This document shows, in pieces, positions 25,634-33,583 of a DNA stretch of 64,000 nucleotides. Source of the DNA: Streptomyces venezuelae (GTDB lineage Bacteria > Actinomycetota > Actinomycetes > Streptomycetales > Streptomycetaceae); the NCBI RefSeq assembly GCF_008642355.1, contig NZ_CP029193.1, positions 3,000,001 to 3,064,000 on the forward strand, given 5' to 3'. How positions within the stretch are numbered: the first letter of the stretch is position 1; each line of letters opens with the position of its first letter. The notes beneath the pieces were generated by a model. That model was not told where the DNA came from and did not search any database. It was given only the letters and a program-made list of their open reading frames with translations. Made by a program: the position numbers and the translations under genes.

Positions 25634-25707
25634 GGCGGCAACGCTGCTGGGGGCCGGTGACCCGGGCGGGGCGAGTGGGCAACGGGACGGTGAACGGCCA
25701 CCCAAGC

Positions 25708-25720
25708 TTGGACTAGACCC
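25708..25720. promoter_or_regulatory. GntR-type operator candidate in the aminophosphonate operon
   Basis: TTGGACTAGACCC differs by one base from the GGTCTAGACC core of HutC-type GntR operators. It lies in the 134-base gap between the GntR gene and the oxidoreductase, 75 bases before the latter's start, a good position for autoregulation and operon control. Confidence 0.5.
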
Positions 25721-25767
25721 GTTACCTTCTCGTGATGCAACTGGGTGACCCGGTCGAGGGCGGTTCC

Positions 25768-26559
25768 TCAGCCGAGGTGCGTGGTGAACGAGAACCGGTC
25801 GCCCCGGTAGAGGGTGCGCACCCGCTCCAGCGGGCGGCCCGAGGTGTCCCGCGACAGCCGGTGGATCAGCAGCATGGGGAGTGCGGGCGGCGTCCCGATG
25901 AGAAGGGCCTCGCGGGGCGTGGCGAGGACGGTCTCGATCCGTTCGTCGGCGTCGCCGAAGGAGATGCCGAGGCGGTCGCGCAGGTACGCGTAGAAGGACG
26001 AGTCGGGTTCGAAGTCGGCGTCGAGGCGGGGCACGCGGGCGACGGAGACGTAGGTGCTCTCCAGGCCCACGCGCTCGTCGTCGGCGAGCAGCACACGCTC
26101 CATGTGCCAGACGGCTTCGCCGGGTTCGGCGCCGATCTCGGCGGCGAGGGGGCCGGGGCAGGGGAAGCGATCAAGGGAGATGAGATTACGTCCGGGCGTA
26201 CGCCCTTGCCTGCGCACGCCTTCCGTGTAGCTGGCGAGCGACAGCGGCTGCTCCAGCTTCGGGCCCGCGACGACCGTGCCGCGCCCCTGCCTGCGGAGCC
26301 GCCCCTCCAGGAGCAGTTCACGCAACGCCTGCCGCACGGTCTCCCGCGCCACCTCGTACCGCTCGGCGAGATCGCGCTCGGTGGGCAGCGGCTGCCCGTC
26401 CCCCAACTCCTCGATGAGCCCCGCCATCCTGGCCTTCACGGCGTAGTACTTCGGGATGCGCCCGTGCTCGGGAATCCCGGAGCGGACGGGCGCGCCGGGC
26501 GCCTGCGTGAGCAGGTGGGCCGGGGGTTCGGGGTCGAGGCCGGGGGTGAGGTTGTCCAC
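25768..26559 (-). CDS. GntR/HutC-family regulator of the aminophosphonate operon
   Basis: A 263-aa HutC-type regulator. Winged helix LPTERDLAERYEVARETVRQ (to the TVVAGPKL wing), then a UTRA effector domain (RNLISLDRFPCPGPLAAEIG, VWHMERVLLADDERVGLESTYV, and RVRTLYRGDRFSFTTHLG at the end). GTG 26559 gives the usual extended N-terminus (IPKYYAVKARMAGLIEEL); a start at ATG 26424 would cut into the first helix. It leads the operon and probably senses an aminophosphonate. Confidence 0.87.
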   Translation of the reverse strand: MDNLTPGLDPEPPAHLLTQAPGAPVRSGIPEHGRIPKYYAVKARMAGLIEELGDGQPLPTERDLAERYEVARETVRQALRELLLEGRLRRQGRGTVVAGPKLEQPLSLASYTEGVRRQGRTPGRNLISLDRFPCPGPLAAEIGAEPGEAVWHMERVLLADDERVGLESTYVSVARVPRLDADFEPDSSFYAYLRDRLGISFGDADERIETVLATPREALLIGTPPALPMLLIHRLSRDTSGRPLERVRTLYRGDRFSFTTHLG

Positions 26560-26641
26560 CGGGGGATGTTCGCAGACGTACGTGAACGGGTGGGTGAACG
26601 TGGGGTGGCGGGGGGAGTTGGGGGTCCCGTCCTGGGGCCCC

Positions 26642-27373
26642 TCACCGCCTCCCGGCGCGCAGGCGCCGCGCGCCCACCGCGAGGGCGCCGAGCCCGAGGA
26701 GGGCGGCGCCGGCGGCGATGCCGGATCCCAGCGTGGTGCCGGTCCCCGTCTCGGCGAGCTCCTGGAGCCGTTCGGCGGAGGGAGCCGTCGCCGAGGGGAC
26801 GACGGTGCCTTCGGGGACAATGTCGAAGGGGTACTCGTTGGAGGCGCCGACCCAGTCGCCGTCGTCGTCCCTGCGCTGGACGACCGCGGCGGACGTCACC
26901 ACGTGGTTGGGCTCGGCGCCGGGGGCGAAGGAGAGGCGGACCTTGACGGTGACGGTGCGGCCGGGCCCGACGGTGAATCCGGGAAACCCGTTGCCGCCGA
27001 AGACGCCGACGTTCTCCCCCTGCCCGGTCCTCTCGAAGTCCACGTCCCACCACCGGTCCCCGTCACCGAACTCCGCCCGGACGTGCCGCGCCCGCAACGT
27101 CCGCTCCTCGTCCGCCAGGACGAGGACGGGGTGGATGTTCCCGCAGGTCTCGTCGGTGGAATTGCTGAGGTCGAGCGTCCAGTCCCGCGGCTCCCCACCG
27201 GACTCGTAGGCGCCGGGCCCCGGGTGGATGCGGGTGACGAGGGGGAACTCGGTGGCGTCGACAGAGGTGCAGGCGGGGTGGTCGGCGGGCGGGCCGCCCT
27301 CGGCAGCCGCGCTGGGCGCCAGGGCGAGGACCGCGGCGGTGACGCCGAGGACGAGGAGATGACGGAGGCGCAT
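26642..27373 (-). CDS. Cell-wall sorted surface protein with LAETG motif
   Basis: A 243-aa exported protein. Signal peptide to about APSAAAEG (residue 25), an immunoglobulin-like domain with two Cys (HPACTSVDAT and DETCGNIHP), an Asp-rich strand region, and a textbook C-terminal sorting signal: LAETG, a hydrophobic helix (GSGIAAGAALLGLGALAVG) and basic tail ARRLRAGRR. LAxTG is the motif used by class E sortases, one of which is encoded at 41342-42160. Function of the displayed domain is unknown. It stands alone in the genome context. Confidence 0.85.
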   Translation of the reverse strand: MRLRHLLVLGVTAAVLALAPSAAAEGGPPADHPACTSVDATEFPLVTRIHPGPGAYESGGEPRDWTLDLSNSTDETCGNIHPVLVLADEERTLRARHVRAEFGDGDRWWDVDFERTGQGENVGVFGGNGFPGFTVGPGRTVTVKVRLSFAPGAEPNHVVTSAAVVQRRDDDGDWVGASNEYPFDIVPEGTVVPSATAPSAERLQELAETGTGTTLGSGIAAGAALLGLGALAVGARRLRAGRR

Positions 27374-27595
27374 GCGGGACCTTTGCGGGGCGGGTGCCGG
27401 GGACGGGACGGGGGCAGGGGACCGGCACCGGCACCAGGACGGAGGCGGCAGCGGGACGACGGCGTGGGCCTGCTGTCGTGGGCTGAGACCCTGTCACGCT
27501 CGCCCGCCCGGACTGCCCCGCCACCGCCCGTTGGGCCCGATCGGCCCGCCGGAGTCCCCTCGATCAGGCGAGATTCCCCGGCCGGCCGATTGGGC

Positions 27596-28768
27596 TCAGC
27601 CCCGGCCTCCGCGGCGGCCCGGAAACGCCACGTCCGCGCGGCCGAAGACGGGCGCGAGGACGAGTTGCGCCGCGCCCTCCGCGACGGCCCGCTCCCCTCC
27701 GGGGGCGAGGCCCACGGGCACGGGAACCGGGACCGTTGCGCCCCCGCCTCCGCCCCCGCGCCGGACCCGTTCAGCGACGACCGCCCCCACCCCCCGTACG
27801 AAAAGATCCTCCGCCGCGAACACCGTCCGCCCTCCGAGGAGCACGCGGTCGATGTCGAGGAGCCCCACCAGGTTCCCCGCGGCCGTGCCGAGGACCCGTG
27901 CCGCCTCCTCGAGCTCGCCCCGCGCGACCGCCGCGAGGCAGAGCGCCTCCACGCACCCCCGGTCCCCGCACTCGCACCGCGGCCCGTCCAGCTGGAGCAC
28001 CTGATGCCCGAACTCCCCCGCCCCCGTGCGCGCCCCGCGGTGGACGGTCCCGCCGAGCACGAGCCCGGCACCGAGCCCCGTGCCCAGGTGGACGTACGCG
28101 AAGGAGTCGGCCGCACCCGCGAGCGCGAGGCCGAGTGCCGCGGCGTTCGTGTCCTTGTCGACGGTGACCGGCAGTCCGAGCCGCTCCGCCAGCGCGTCCC
28201 GCAACGGGAATCCGTCCCACTCGGGGAACCCGGTGACCCGGTGCAGGACTCCCTCCGCGTGGTCGAGCGGCCCCGGGAGCGCGACCCCGACCCCGGAGAC
28301 CGGCCCCACATCCCCCGCACCACGTCCCGCCGCACCCGCACCCAGCAGCTCCCGCACCTCCTCCGCCGCGACCTCCACCACCGCCCGCGCCCCCGCGCCG
28401 AAGGCGAGCGGGGCGCGGCGTTCGGCGACGACCGTGCCGGTGAGGTCGACGAGGACGGCCGTCAGCTCGTCCCGGTCCAGGTGGAGGCCGACCGCGTGCC
28501 CCGCGCCGGGCACGAGGCGCAGCACCGTACGCGGCTTGCCGCCCGTCGAGGCGCGGCGTCCCGCCTCCGCCGCAAGGCCCTCCGCCCGCAGCCGCGCCGT
28601 GATCTTGCTGACCGCCTGCGGCGTGAGCCCCGTGCGCTCGGCGAGTTCAAGACGACTGATGCCCGTCTCCCCCGCGGCACGCAGCAGATCGAGCACGAGC
28701 GCCGCGTTGTGCCCACGCAGCGCCGGCAGGTTCACGCCTGGGTTTTCCCTCTGCACGTACGACTTCAC
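27596..28768 (-). CDS. ROK-family transcriptional regulator
   Basis: A 390-aa protein: N-terminal winged helix (GHNAALVLDLLRAAGETGIS ... TPQAVSKITARLRAEGL) and C-terminal ROK sugar-kinase-like domain with ATP-site VGLHLDRDELTAVLVDLTG, VTVDKDTNAAALG, LGTGLGAGLVLGG and zinc motif CECGDRGCVEAL. NagC/XylR-type; usually a repressor of sugar uptake or catabolism. It is divergent from a Gfo/Idh/MocA dehydrogenase across 56 bases, so that operon is its likely target. Confidence 0.92.
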   Translation of the reverse strand: MKSYVQRENPGVNLPALRGHNAALVLDLLRAAGETGISRLELAERTGLTPQAVSKITARLRAEGLAAEAGRRASTGGKPRTVLRLVPGAGHAVGLHLDRDELTAVLVDLTGTVVAERRAPLAFGAGARAVVEVAAEEVRELLGAGAAGRGAGDVGPVSGVGVALPGPLDHAEGVLHRVTGFPEWDGFPLRDALAERLGLPVTVDKDTNAAALGLALAGAADSFAYVHLGTGLGAGLVLGGTVHRGARTGAGEFGHQVLQLDGPRCECGDRGCVEALCLAAVARGELEEAARVLGTAAGNLVGLLDIDRVLLGGRTVFAAEDLFVRGVGAVVAERVRRGGGGGGATVPVPVPVGLAPGGERAVAEGAAQLVLAPVFGRADVAFPGRRGGRG

Positions 28769-28824
28769 GCCCCCATTGTCCCGCCCGCTTGCACTTTGGC
28801 AACACCGTTGCTTAAGTGGATGGC

Positions 28825-29949
28825 ATGACTGGTACAGGCTCCACGCGCCCCACGCCGGGCTCCCCGCACCCCTCCCCGGGCTCGCCGCTCCGCGTCGGCC
28901 TCATCGGATACGGACTCGCGGGTTCCGTCTTCCACGCCCCGCTGATCGCCGCCACCGAGGGTTTCGTCCTCGACACGGTCGTGACGTCGAACCCCGAGCG
29001 CCAGGCACAGGCACGCGCCGAGTTCGGCGACGCCCTGCGCTGCGCGGCCTCCGCGGACGAGCTGTGGGACCGGGCGGACGAGCTCGACCTGATCGTCATC
29101 GCCTCCCCGAACAAGACCCACGTCTCCCTCGCGACCGCCGCCCTCAAGGCGGGCCTGCCGGCCGTCGTGGACAAGCCGATCGCCGGCACGGCCGCCGAGG
29201 CGCGCGAGCTCGCGGCCCTCGCCGACGAGCGGGGGCTCCTCCTGTCGGTCTTCCAGAACCGCCGCTGGGACAACGACTTCCGTACGCTGCGCAAGCTGCT
29301 CGACGACGGTGGACTCGGCGACGTGTGGCGCTTCGAGTCCCGCTTCGAACGGTGGCGGCCGCGGCCGAAGGGCGGCTGGCGCGAGTCCGGCGACCCGCAG
29401 GAGATCGGCGGCCTCCTCTACGACCTGGGCAGCCACGTCGTCGACCAGGCCCTCGTCCTGTTCGGCCCCGCGGTGAGCGTGTACGCGGAGTCGGACGTAC
29501 GCCGTCCGGGCGCGGAGGCCGACGACGACACGTTCATCGCGGTCACGCACGCGAACGGCGTCCGCTCGCACCTGTACGTCAGCGCGACGACCGCCCAGCT
29601 CGGCCCGCGCTTCCGCGTCCTCGGCTCCGAGGCGGGCTACGTGAAGTACGGCCTCGACCCGCAGGAGGCGGCCCTCCGCGACGGCAAGCGTCCGGCCACC
29701 CACACCCCGTGGGGCGTGGAGGACGAGGCGATGTGGGGCCGGGTCGGCTCCGGCGAGTCCCCGCTGACCGGCGGCGGCAGCCCCGCCCCGACCCTGCCGG
29801 GCGACTACCCCGCGTACTACGCGGCGGTGGCCGCGGCACTGCGCGGCGAGGGCCGGAACCCCGTCTCCGCGCACGAGGCGGCGGCGGCCCTCGACGTCCT
29901 GGAGGCGGCGCGCCGCTCGGCCCGCGACGGTGTGACGGTGACGCTGTGA
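28825..29949 (+). CDS. Gfo/Idh/MocA-family NAD(P) oxidoreductase
   Basis: A 374-aa dehydrogenase. Rossmann motif GLIGYGLAGSVFHAPLI near residue 27, then VIASPNKTHVSLATAALKAG and the cofactor-site DKPIAGTAAEA (variant of EKP). Catalytic-type residues lie in GGLLYDLGSHVVDQAL. The family oxidises sugars, sugar acids or inositols. ATG 28825 is used; GTG 28816 adds three residues. GTGA overlap with the UPF0303 gene implies co-translation. Probably controlled by the divergent ROK regulator. Confidence 0.92.
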   Translation: MTGTGSTRPTPGSPHPSPGSPLRVGLIGYGLAGSVFHAPLIAATEGFVLDTVVTSNPERQAQARAEFGDALRCAASADELWDRADELDLIVIASPNKTHVSLATAALKAGLPAVVDKPIAGTAAEARELAALADERGLLLSVFQNRRWDNDFRTLRKLLDDGGLGDVWRFESRFERWRPRPKGGWRESGDPQEIGGLLYDLGSHVVDQALVLFGPAVSVYAESDVRRPGAEADDDTFIAVTHANGVRSHLYVSATTAQLGPRFRVLGSEAGYVKYGLDPQEAALRDGKRPATHTPWGVEDEAMWGRVGSGESPLTGGGSPAPTLPGDYPAYYAAVAAALRGEGRNPVSAHEAAAALDVLEAARRSARDGVTVTL

Positions 29950-30431
29950 GCACTCCTCCCGCCCCCGCGAACGCCCCCTCCATCGACGAGCTGGAGGCCC
30001 AGGAACGCCGCCTGGTCCTGCCCCACTTCACGTACGACGACGCGTGGGCCCTCGGCACGCTCCTGGTGGACCTCGCCCGCGAGCGCGAAGCCCCCGTCGC
30101 CATCGACATCCACCGCGGCGGCCAGCAGCTCTTCCACGCGGCGCTCCCCGGCTCGACCCCGGACAACGACGCCTGGATCACCCGCAAACGCCGCGTCGTG
30201 GAACGCTACGGCTGCTCCTCCCTCCTGGTCGGCTCCCGCTTCCGCGCCAAGGGCACGACCTTCGAGGACGCCTCCCGCCTCGACCTCGACGCGTACGCGG
30301 CCCACGGCGGCGCGTTCCCGATCGCGGTCGAGGGCGCGGGGGTGATCGGCGCGGTGGTGGTGTCGGGGCTGCCGCAGGTGAAGGACCATGCGTTGGTGGT
30401 CGAGGCGCTGGAAAAGTTTCTCGCAACCTGA
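29946..30431 (+). CDS. UPF0303 (heme-degrading-domain-like) protein
   Basis: A 161-aa cytosolic protein of the HbpS/UPF0303 superfamily (LPHFTYDDAWALGTLLVDLA, VAIDIHRGGQQLFHAALPG, RFRAKGTTFEDASRLD, HGGAFPIAVEGAGVIGAVVVSGLPQVKDHALV). Its GTG start overlaps the dehydrogenase stop by 4 bases. Family members are found fused or next to sugar-acid dehydrogenases; the exact function is unknown. Some relatives bind heme or corrinoids. Confidence 0.88.
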   Translation: MSTPPAPANAPSIDELEAQERRLVLPHFTYDDAWALGTLLVDLAREREAPVAIDIHRGGQQLFHAALPGSTPDNDAWITRKRRVVERYGCSSLLVGSRFRAKGTTFEDASRLDLDAYAAHGGAFPIAVEGAGVIGAVVVSGLPQVKDHALVVEALEKFLAT

Positions 30432-30454
30432 ACGGCCTTTAATTCAGCGTAACG

Positions 30455-30471
30455 AGTGAACTAAACTCACT
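30455..30471. promoter_or_regulatory. Palindromic operator/promoter candidate before the viperin-like gene
   Basis: AGTGA-ACTAAAC-TCACT forms a 17-base interrupted palindrome in an AT-rich spot 65 bases upstream of the radical SAM start. The centre ACTAAAC also resembles a -10 box. It is one of few AT-rich intergenic sites here. Confidence 0.4.
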
Positions 30472-30486
30472 GGAAAGACTGAAAGC

Positions 30487-30521
30487 GGCCCTGTGGGTTT
30501 TTCTACTGTCTCCACAGGGCC
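30487..30521 (+). terminator. Hairpin between the UPF0303 gene and the radical SAM gene
   Basis: A perfect 10-bp stem, GGCCCTGTGG (30487-30496) with CCACAGGGCC (30512-30521), 15-nt U-rich loop, followed by CTTAATT. It ends 14 bases before the next start codon, so it may terminate the upstream operon or attenuate the downstream one. Confidence 0.55.
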
Positions 30522-30535
30522 CTTAATTGCGCAGC

Positions 30536-31408
30536 ATGCAGCTGCCCGCATTCGTGGACCTACGCCCCATCGGCCGCTGCAATCTCAGCTGCCCCTTCTG
30601 TTTCGGACCGCGTCACGAGGTCCCTTCCATGTCTTGGGACACAGCTCGGAACGTGGTCGACGTCCTGCGGGACGGCGGGGTGCAGGGTGTCGTCATCTCC
30701 GGTGGTGAACCGACTCTGCTCCCCTACCTCCCGGACCTCGTAGGGGCGCTGCGCAAGCCCTTCGACGACGGGCGGCCCGCCCCCCGCGTCGTCCTCAGCA
30801 CCAACGGCCTCGCGCCCCGGAAAGCCATGGACCGCGTCCTGCCGCACCTCTCCTGGATCGCCCTGCCCCTGGAGTCCGCGGACCGGAAGGAGCACGGCCT
30901 CCTGCGCACCGGCAGCCCCGCACCGCACCGCGACCGGGTACTGCGCCTGCTCGGTGAGGTGCGCGAGAACCACGAGCACGTCCGGGTGAAGCTGGGCACC
31001 GTCGTCACCCGCCTCAACGTCAAGGGCGCGCCGCAGGTCCTGGACCTGATCGAGGACGCGTCCCTGCCGGACGTCTGGAAGGTCTACCAGATGTCCGAGA
31101 CCAATTACGGCGCGGACAACCGGGACTGGCTCGCCCTCGGCGACGAGGAGTTCGAGGACGTCGTGAGCGCGTGCCGGGAAGCCGCACGGCAGCGCGGTGT
31201 CCCCCTGCGGGTGTACCGGAACTCCACCCGGACCGGCAGCTACTTCTTCATCGATCCGGACTGCGGGATCGTCGTCGTCGACGAGGGTGAGGAACGCAGA
31301 ATCGGGAATCTTTTCGAAAAGCTGGCGGACGACACGCTCCGGCCCGCCCAACTGCTCACCCCTGCCAGGAACGTCGAGAACTTCGCCGGCACCTACCCGG
31401 ACCAGTGA
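30536..31408 (+). CDS. Viperin-like radical SAM enzyme
   Basis: A 290-aa radical SAM protein with cluster motif CNLSCPFCF (Cys15, 19, 22), SAM-binding SGGEP (near 63) and LSTNGL. Beyond the generic fold it matches vertebrate viperin in several places I can align by eye: CxxxCx[15 protein letters not shown] (viperin FKINSVINRFNV), VWKVYQM (viperin RWKVFQC), LGDEEFEDV (viperin IGDEEFERF) and [12 protein letters not shown] (viperin SYLILDEYMRFL). Viperins turn CTP, UTP or GTP into chain-terminating ddh-nucleotides. The viperin ISCDS segment is ALPLESAD here, so substrate may differ. TTG 30527 is an alternative start. A NUDIX gene follows after 10 bases. Confidence 0.75.
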   Translation: MQLPAFVDLRPIGRCNLSCPFCFGPRHEVPSMSWDTARNVVDVLRDGGVQGVVISGGEPTLLPYLPDLVGALRKPFDDGRPAPRVVLSTNGLAPRKAMDRVLPHLSWIALPLESADRKEHGLLRTGSPAPHRDRVLRLLGEVRENHEHVRVKLGTVVTRLNVKGAPQVLDLIEDASLPDVWKVYQMSETNYGADNRDWLALGDEEFEDVVSACREAARQRGVPLRVYRNSTRTGSYFFIDPDCGIVVVDEGEERRIGNLFEKLADDTLRPAQLLTPARNVENFAGTYPDQ

Positions 31409-31418
31409 GGAGTTCCCG

Positions 31419-31991
31419 ATGACGGCGCATGTACGTGTAGGGGTGCAGGCAATCGTCCGCCGCGACGGCCGGCACCGGGGAAGCCCGGCCGGTGACATCC
31501 TGCTGGGTCTGCGGGCCAACTGCTTCGGCGCGGGTTCCTGGGGCCTGCCCGGCGGCCACGTCGAACTGAACGAGACTTTCGAGGAGGCCGCCCGCAGGGA
31601 GCTGGCCGAGGAGACCGGCATCGACGCGCTGGACCTGCGCGTCGCCTGCCTCACCGACCCCGACCCCGCGACCAACCACCACATGCAGGTCGGCGTCGAA
31701 GTCCTCGACTACGCGGGCGACATCAGGCTGCGCGAACCCGACCGCTGCCTGCGCTGGCAGTTCTGGCCCCTGGACGGGCTGCCCGAGCCGCTCTTCGTCG
31801 GCTCGGAGGGCGTCATCTCCGTCCTCACTCCGTGCTCTTGCACCAACGGTCGTCGGACTGCGTCGTCATCAGTGCGCGCAGCCTTTCCATGTGCTTCTCC
31901 TCGTGCATGCCGAACTGAGCCCAGGTGCTGGTCAGTTCCCATTGCGTACGGAACGCCGCCAGACTGTCCTCGTAGTACTTGCTGTCCTTGA
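31419..31991 (+). CDS. NUDIX hydrolase with aberrant C-terminus
   Basis: A 190-aa cytosolic nucleotide hydrolase. The complete Nudix box reads [18 protein letters not shown] then [25 protein letters not shown] precedes it, and [19 protein letters not shown] is in the core. ATG 31419 has a TGAGGAG site and lies 10 bases after the radical SAM gene. From about residue 137 ([10 protein letters not shown]) the reading frame runs 167 bases antisense to the convergent gene and is Ser/Arg/Cys-rich, unlike any Nudix tail. It may be a read-through extension after loss of the native end. Likely partners the radical SAM enzyme on nucleotides. Confidence 0.83.
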   Translation: MTAHVRVGVQAIVRRDGRHRGSPAGDILLGLRANCFGAGSWGLPGGHVELNETFEEAARRELAEETGIDALDLRVACLTDPDPATNHHMQVGVEVLDYAGDIRLREPDRCLRWQFWPLDGLPEPLFVGSEGVISVLTPCSCTNGRRTASSSVRAAFPCASPRACRTEPRCWSVPIAYGTPPDCPRSTCCP

Positions 31992-33540
31992 GGAACTGGT
32001 GCTCGAACACGCTCAGGCCCCTACGGGTGCGCTGCAGTGGATTCATGGTGATGTACGGCTCGAAGAAACCCGCTTCCGAGGTGAGCAGCGTCGACCCCGA
32101 GATGTCGGTGGGGGTCAGCTTCAGCTCGATGTGGTCGGGGAACCGGCTGCGCAGATCCTTGTACGACTCGATCACCGGCAGGAACGTTTCCTGGTAATAC
32201 GTACTTGCCCGCACCCGGTCCACGATGTTCTGGTGGCTCACCGGTTCCGAGTCCGCGCCGTGCTGCATGAAGATCGCGAGATTGTTCCAAGGGCTGCTCA
32301 GAATCACGTGAAAGTAAGTGCCCCGTTCCAGGGCGCGGTGGATCTGCCAGTAGAAGATGTCCAGGTCGGCCAGGAAGTAGGAGGCGCCCGCGTGCGCCGT
32401 CAGGCGGATGACGTTCCGCTCCGCGTCGATCGCCTTCTTCTTCGCGGTGTTGCGGACGTCGTTCTCCTGCGGCGTGTAGGTGCGGTCGATGCGGTACGGG
32501 AGGTCGTCCGCCTGCACTGTCGCGGCGCGGAGGTGGGCCAGCGCCTCGCGTATCGCGAGGGTCTGCGCATGCTCCCTGCCGAGGGACTCCACGGCCATCT
32601 CCTCGGCCGATTCGAGCAGCGACACCGCCCGCTGCCTGCGCGAGAGGCTCCCCGAGCCGCCGCCCGCCGCCTCGAACTCGGCGACGGCCAGCGCCGCCTG
32701 GGCCACGATCGTCTCGCGGTGGGTCGCCCCGAGGAACGCCGACGCGTTCAGCCGCACGATCTCCAGCTCGCTCAGCTGCCGCTCGCTGAGTTCCACGTCG
32801 TGGGCGGCCGCGGCCGCCTCGAACTTCGCCGTGGCCAGCGCGCGCCGCGCGGCGATGGCCGCCGGATGGTCACCGCCCTTGAGGGCGATGGAGTGCTCCG
32901 CGGACCGGTCGAACCTCCGCAGGGTGGCGCCGATGCGGTCCAGATCGCGGTCGTCCTCGCCCCGGGCCAGCTCCAGTTGCACCCATTCCGCCGTCAGGCG
33001 TGCGTCGGGGTCGTCGCCCGGCCGCGTGTCCAGCTCCTCCAGCGCCTTGTCCGCCCAGAAACCGGCGTCCCCCAGATCCCCCCTGCGCAGGCTGACGGCC
33101 CCCAGGTTGGCGAGGATCCGGCCCCGCTCCGGGACGAGGCTGCCGCGTTCGGCCCTGCTCAGCGCGCGGCACAGGACGAGCCGCGACCGCTCCAGATCGC
33201 CGTGTTCGGCGAGCAGGGCGCCCAGCTCGTTCCAGACGGACGCCGCGTACACCTCGCGGTCCGCCTCGACGGTCTCCATGTGCCGCAGCGTCATGTCGGC
33301 CACGGAAAGGGACAGGGTCTTCATGCCGAGGGCGCTGAGGAGCTTGGCGAGGTGGATGAGCTGTCCGGCGCGCAACTGCTGGTATTGGTCGGCGGGGTCG
33401 GGCCTGCGGACGTGTTTCACGTACGCCGCGAGGCGGCTCCTGTCCCGGGGGTTTGGCCCCGGGGGCGTCGAGTGCATCTCTTCGAGGAGCATCTCCTCGG
33501 CGACGGCTATGGCGTCGTCCAGGTACTGCGTCGTCGTCAT
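31825..33540 (-). CDS. TPR protein with DUF5919-like C-terminal domain
   Basis: A 571-aa soluble protein. Residues 30-330 form helical repeats of kinesin-light-chain TPR type ([75 protein letters not shown]). Residues about 370-550 ([66 protein letters not shown]) resemble the PLD-like sensor domain that follows HTH domains in some Streptomyces regulators. No HTH is present. It reads toward the NUDIX gene and shares its orientation with the trypsin-like gene 43 bases upstream; the three probably form one system. Confidence 0.75.
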   Translation of the reverse strand: MTTTQYLDDAIAVAEEMLLEEMHSTPPGPNPRDRSRLAAYVKHVRRPDPADQYQQLRAGQLIHLAKLLSALGMKTLSLSVADMTLRHMETVEADREVYAASVWNELGALLAEHGDLERSRLVLCRALSRAERGSLVPERGRILANLGAVSLRRGDLGDAGFWADKALEELDTRPGDDPDARLTAEWVQLELARGEDDRDLDRIGATLRRFDRSAEHSIALKGGDHPAAIAARRALATAKFEAAAAAHDVELSERQLSELEIVRLNASAFLGATHRETIVAQAALAVAEFEAAGGGSGSLSRRQRAVSLLESAEEMAVESLGREHAQTLAIREALAHLRAATVQADDLPYRIDRTYTPQENDVRNTAKKKAIDAERNVIRLTAHAGASYFLADLDIFYWQIHRALERGTYFHVILSSPWNNLAIFMQHGADSEPVSHQNIVDRVRASTYYQETFLPVIESYKDLRSRFPDHIELKLTPTDISGSTLLTSEAGFFEPYITMNPLQRTRRGLSVFEHQFLKDSKYYEDSLAAFRTQWELTSTWAQFGMHEEKHMERLRALMTTQSDDRWCKSTE

Positions 33541-33583
33541 GGTCCCTCCCGGGAGGTCGCCGGCCCACTGCCGGTGTGCCGGG

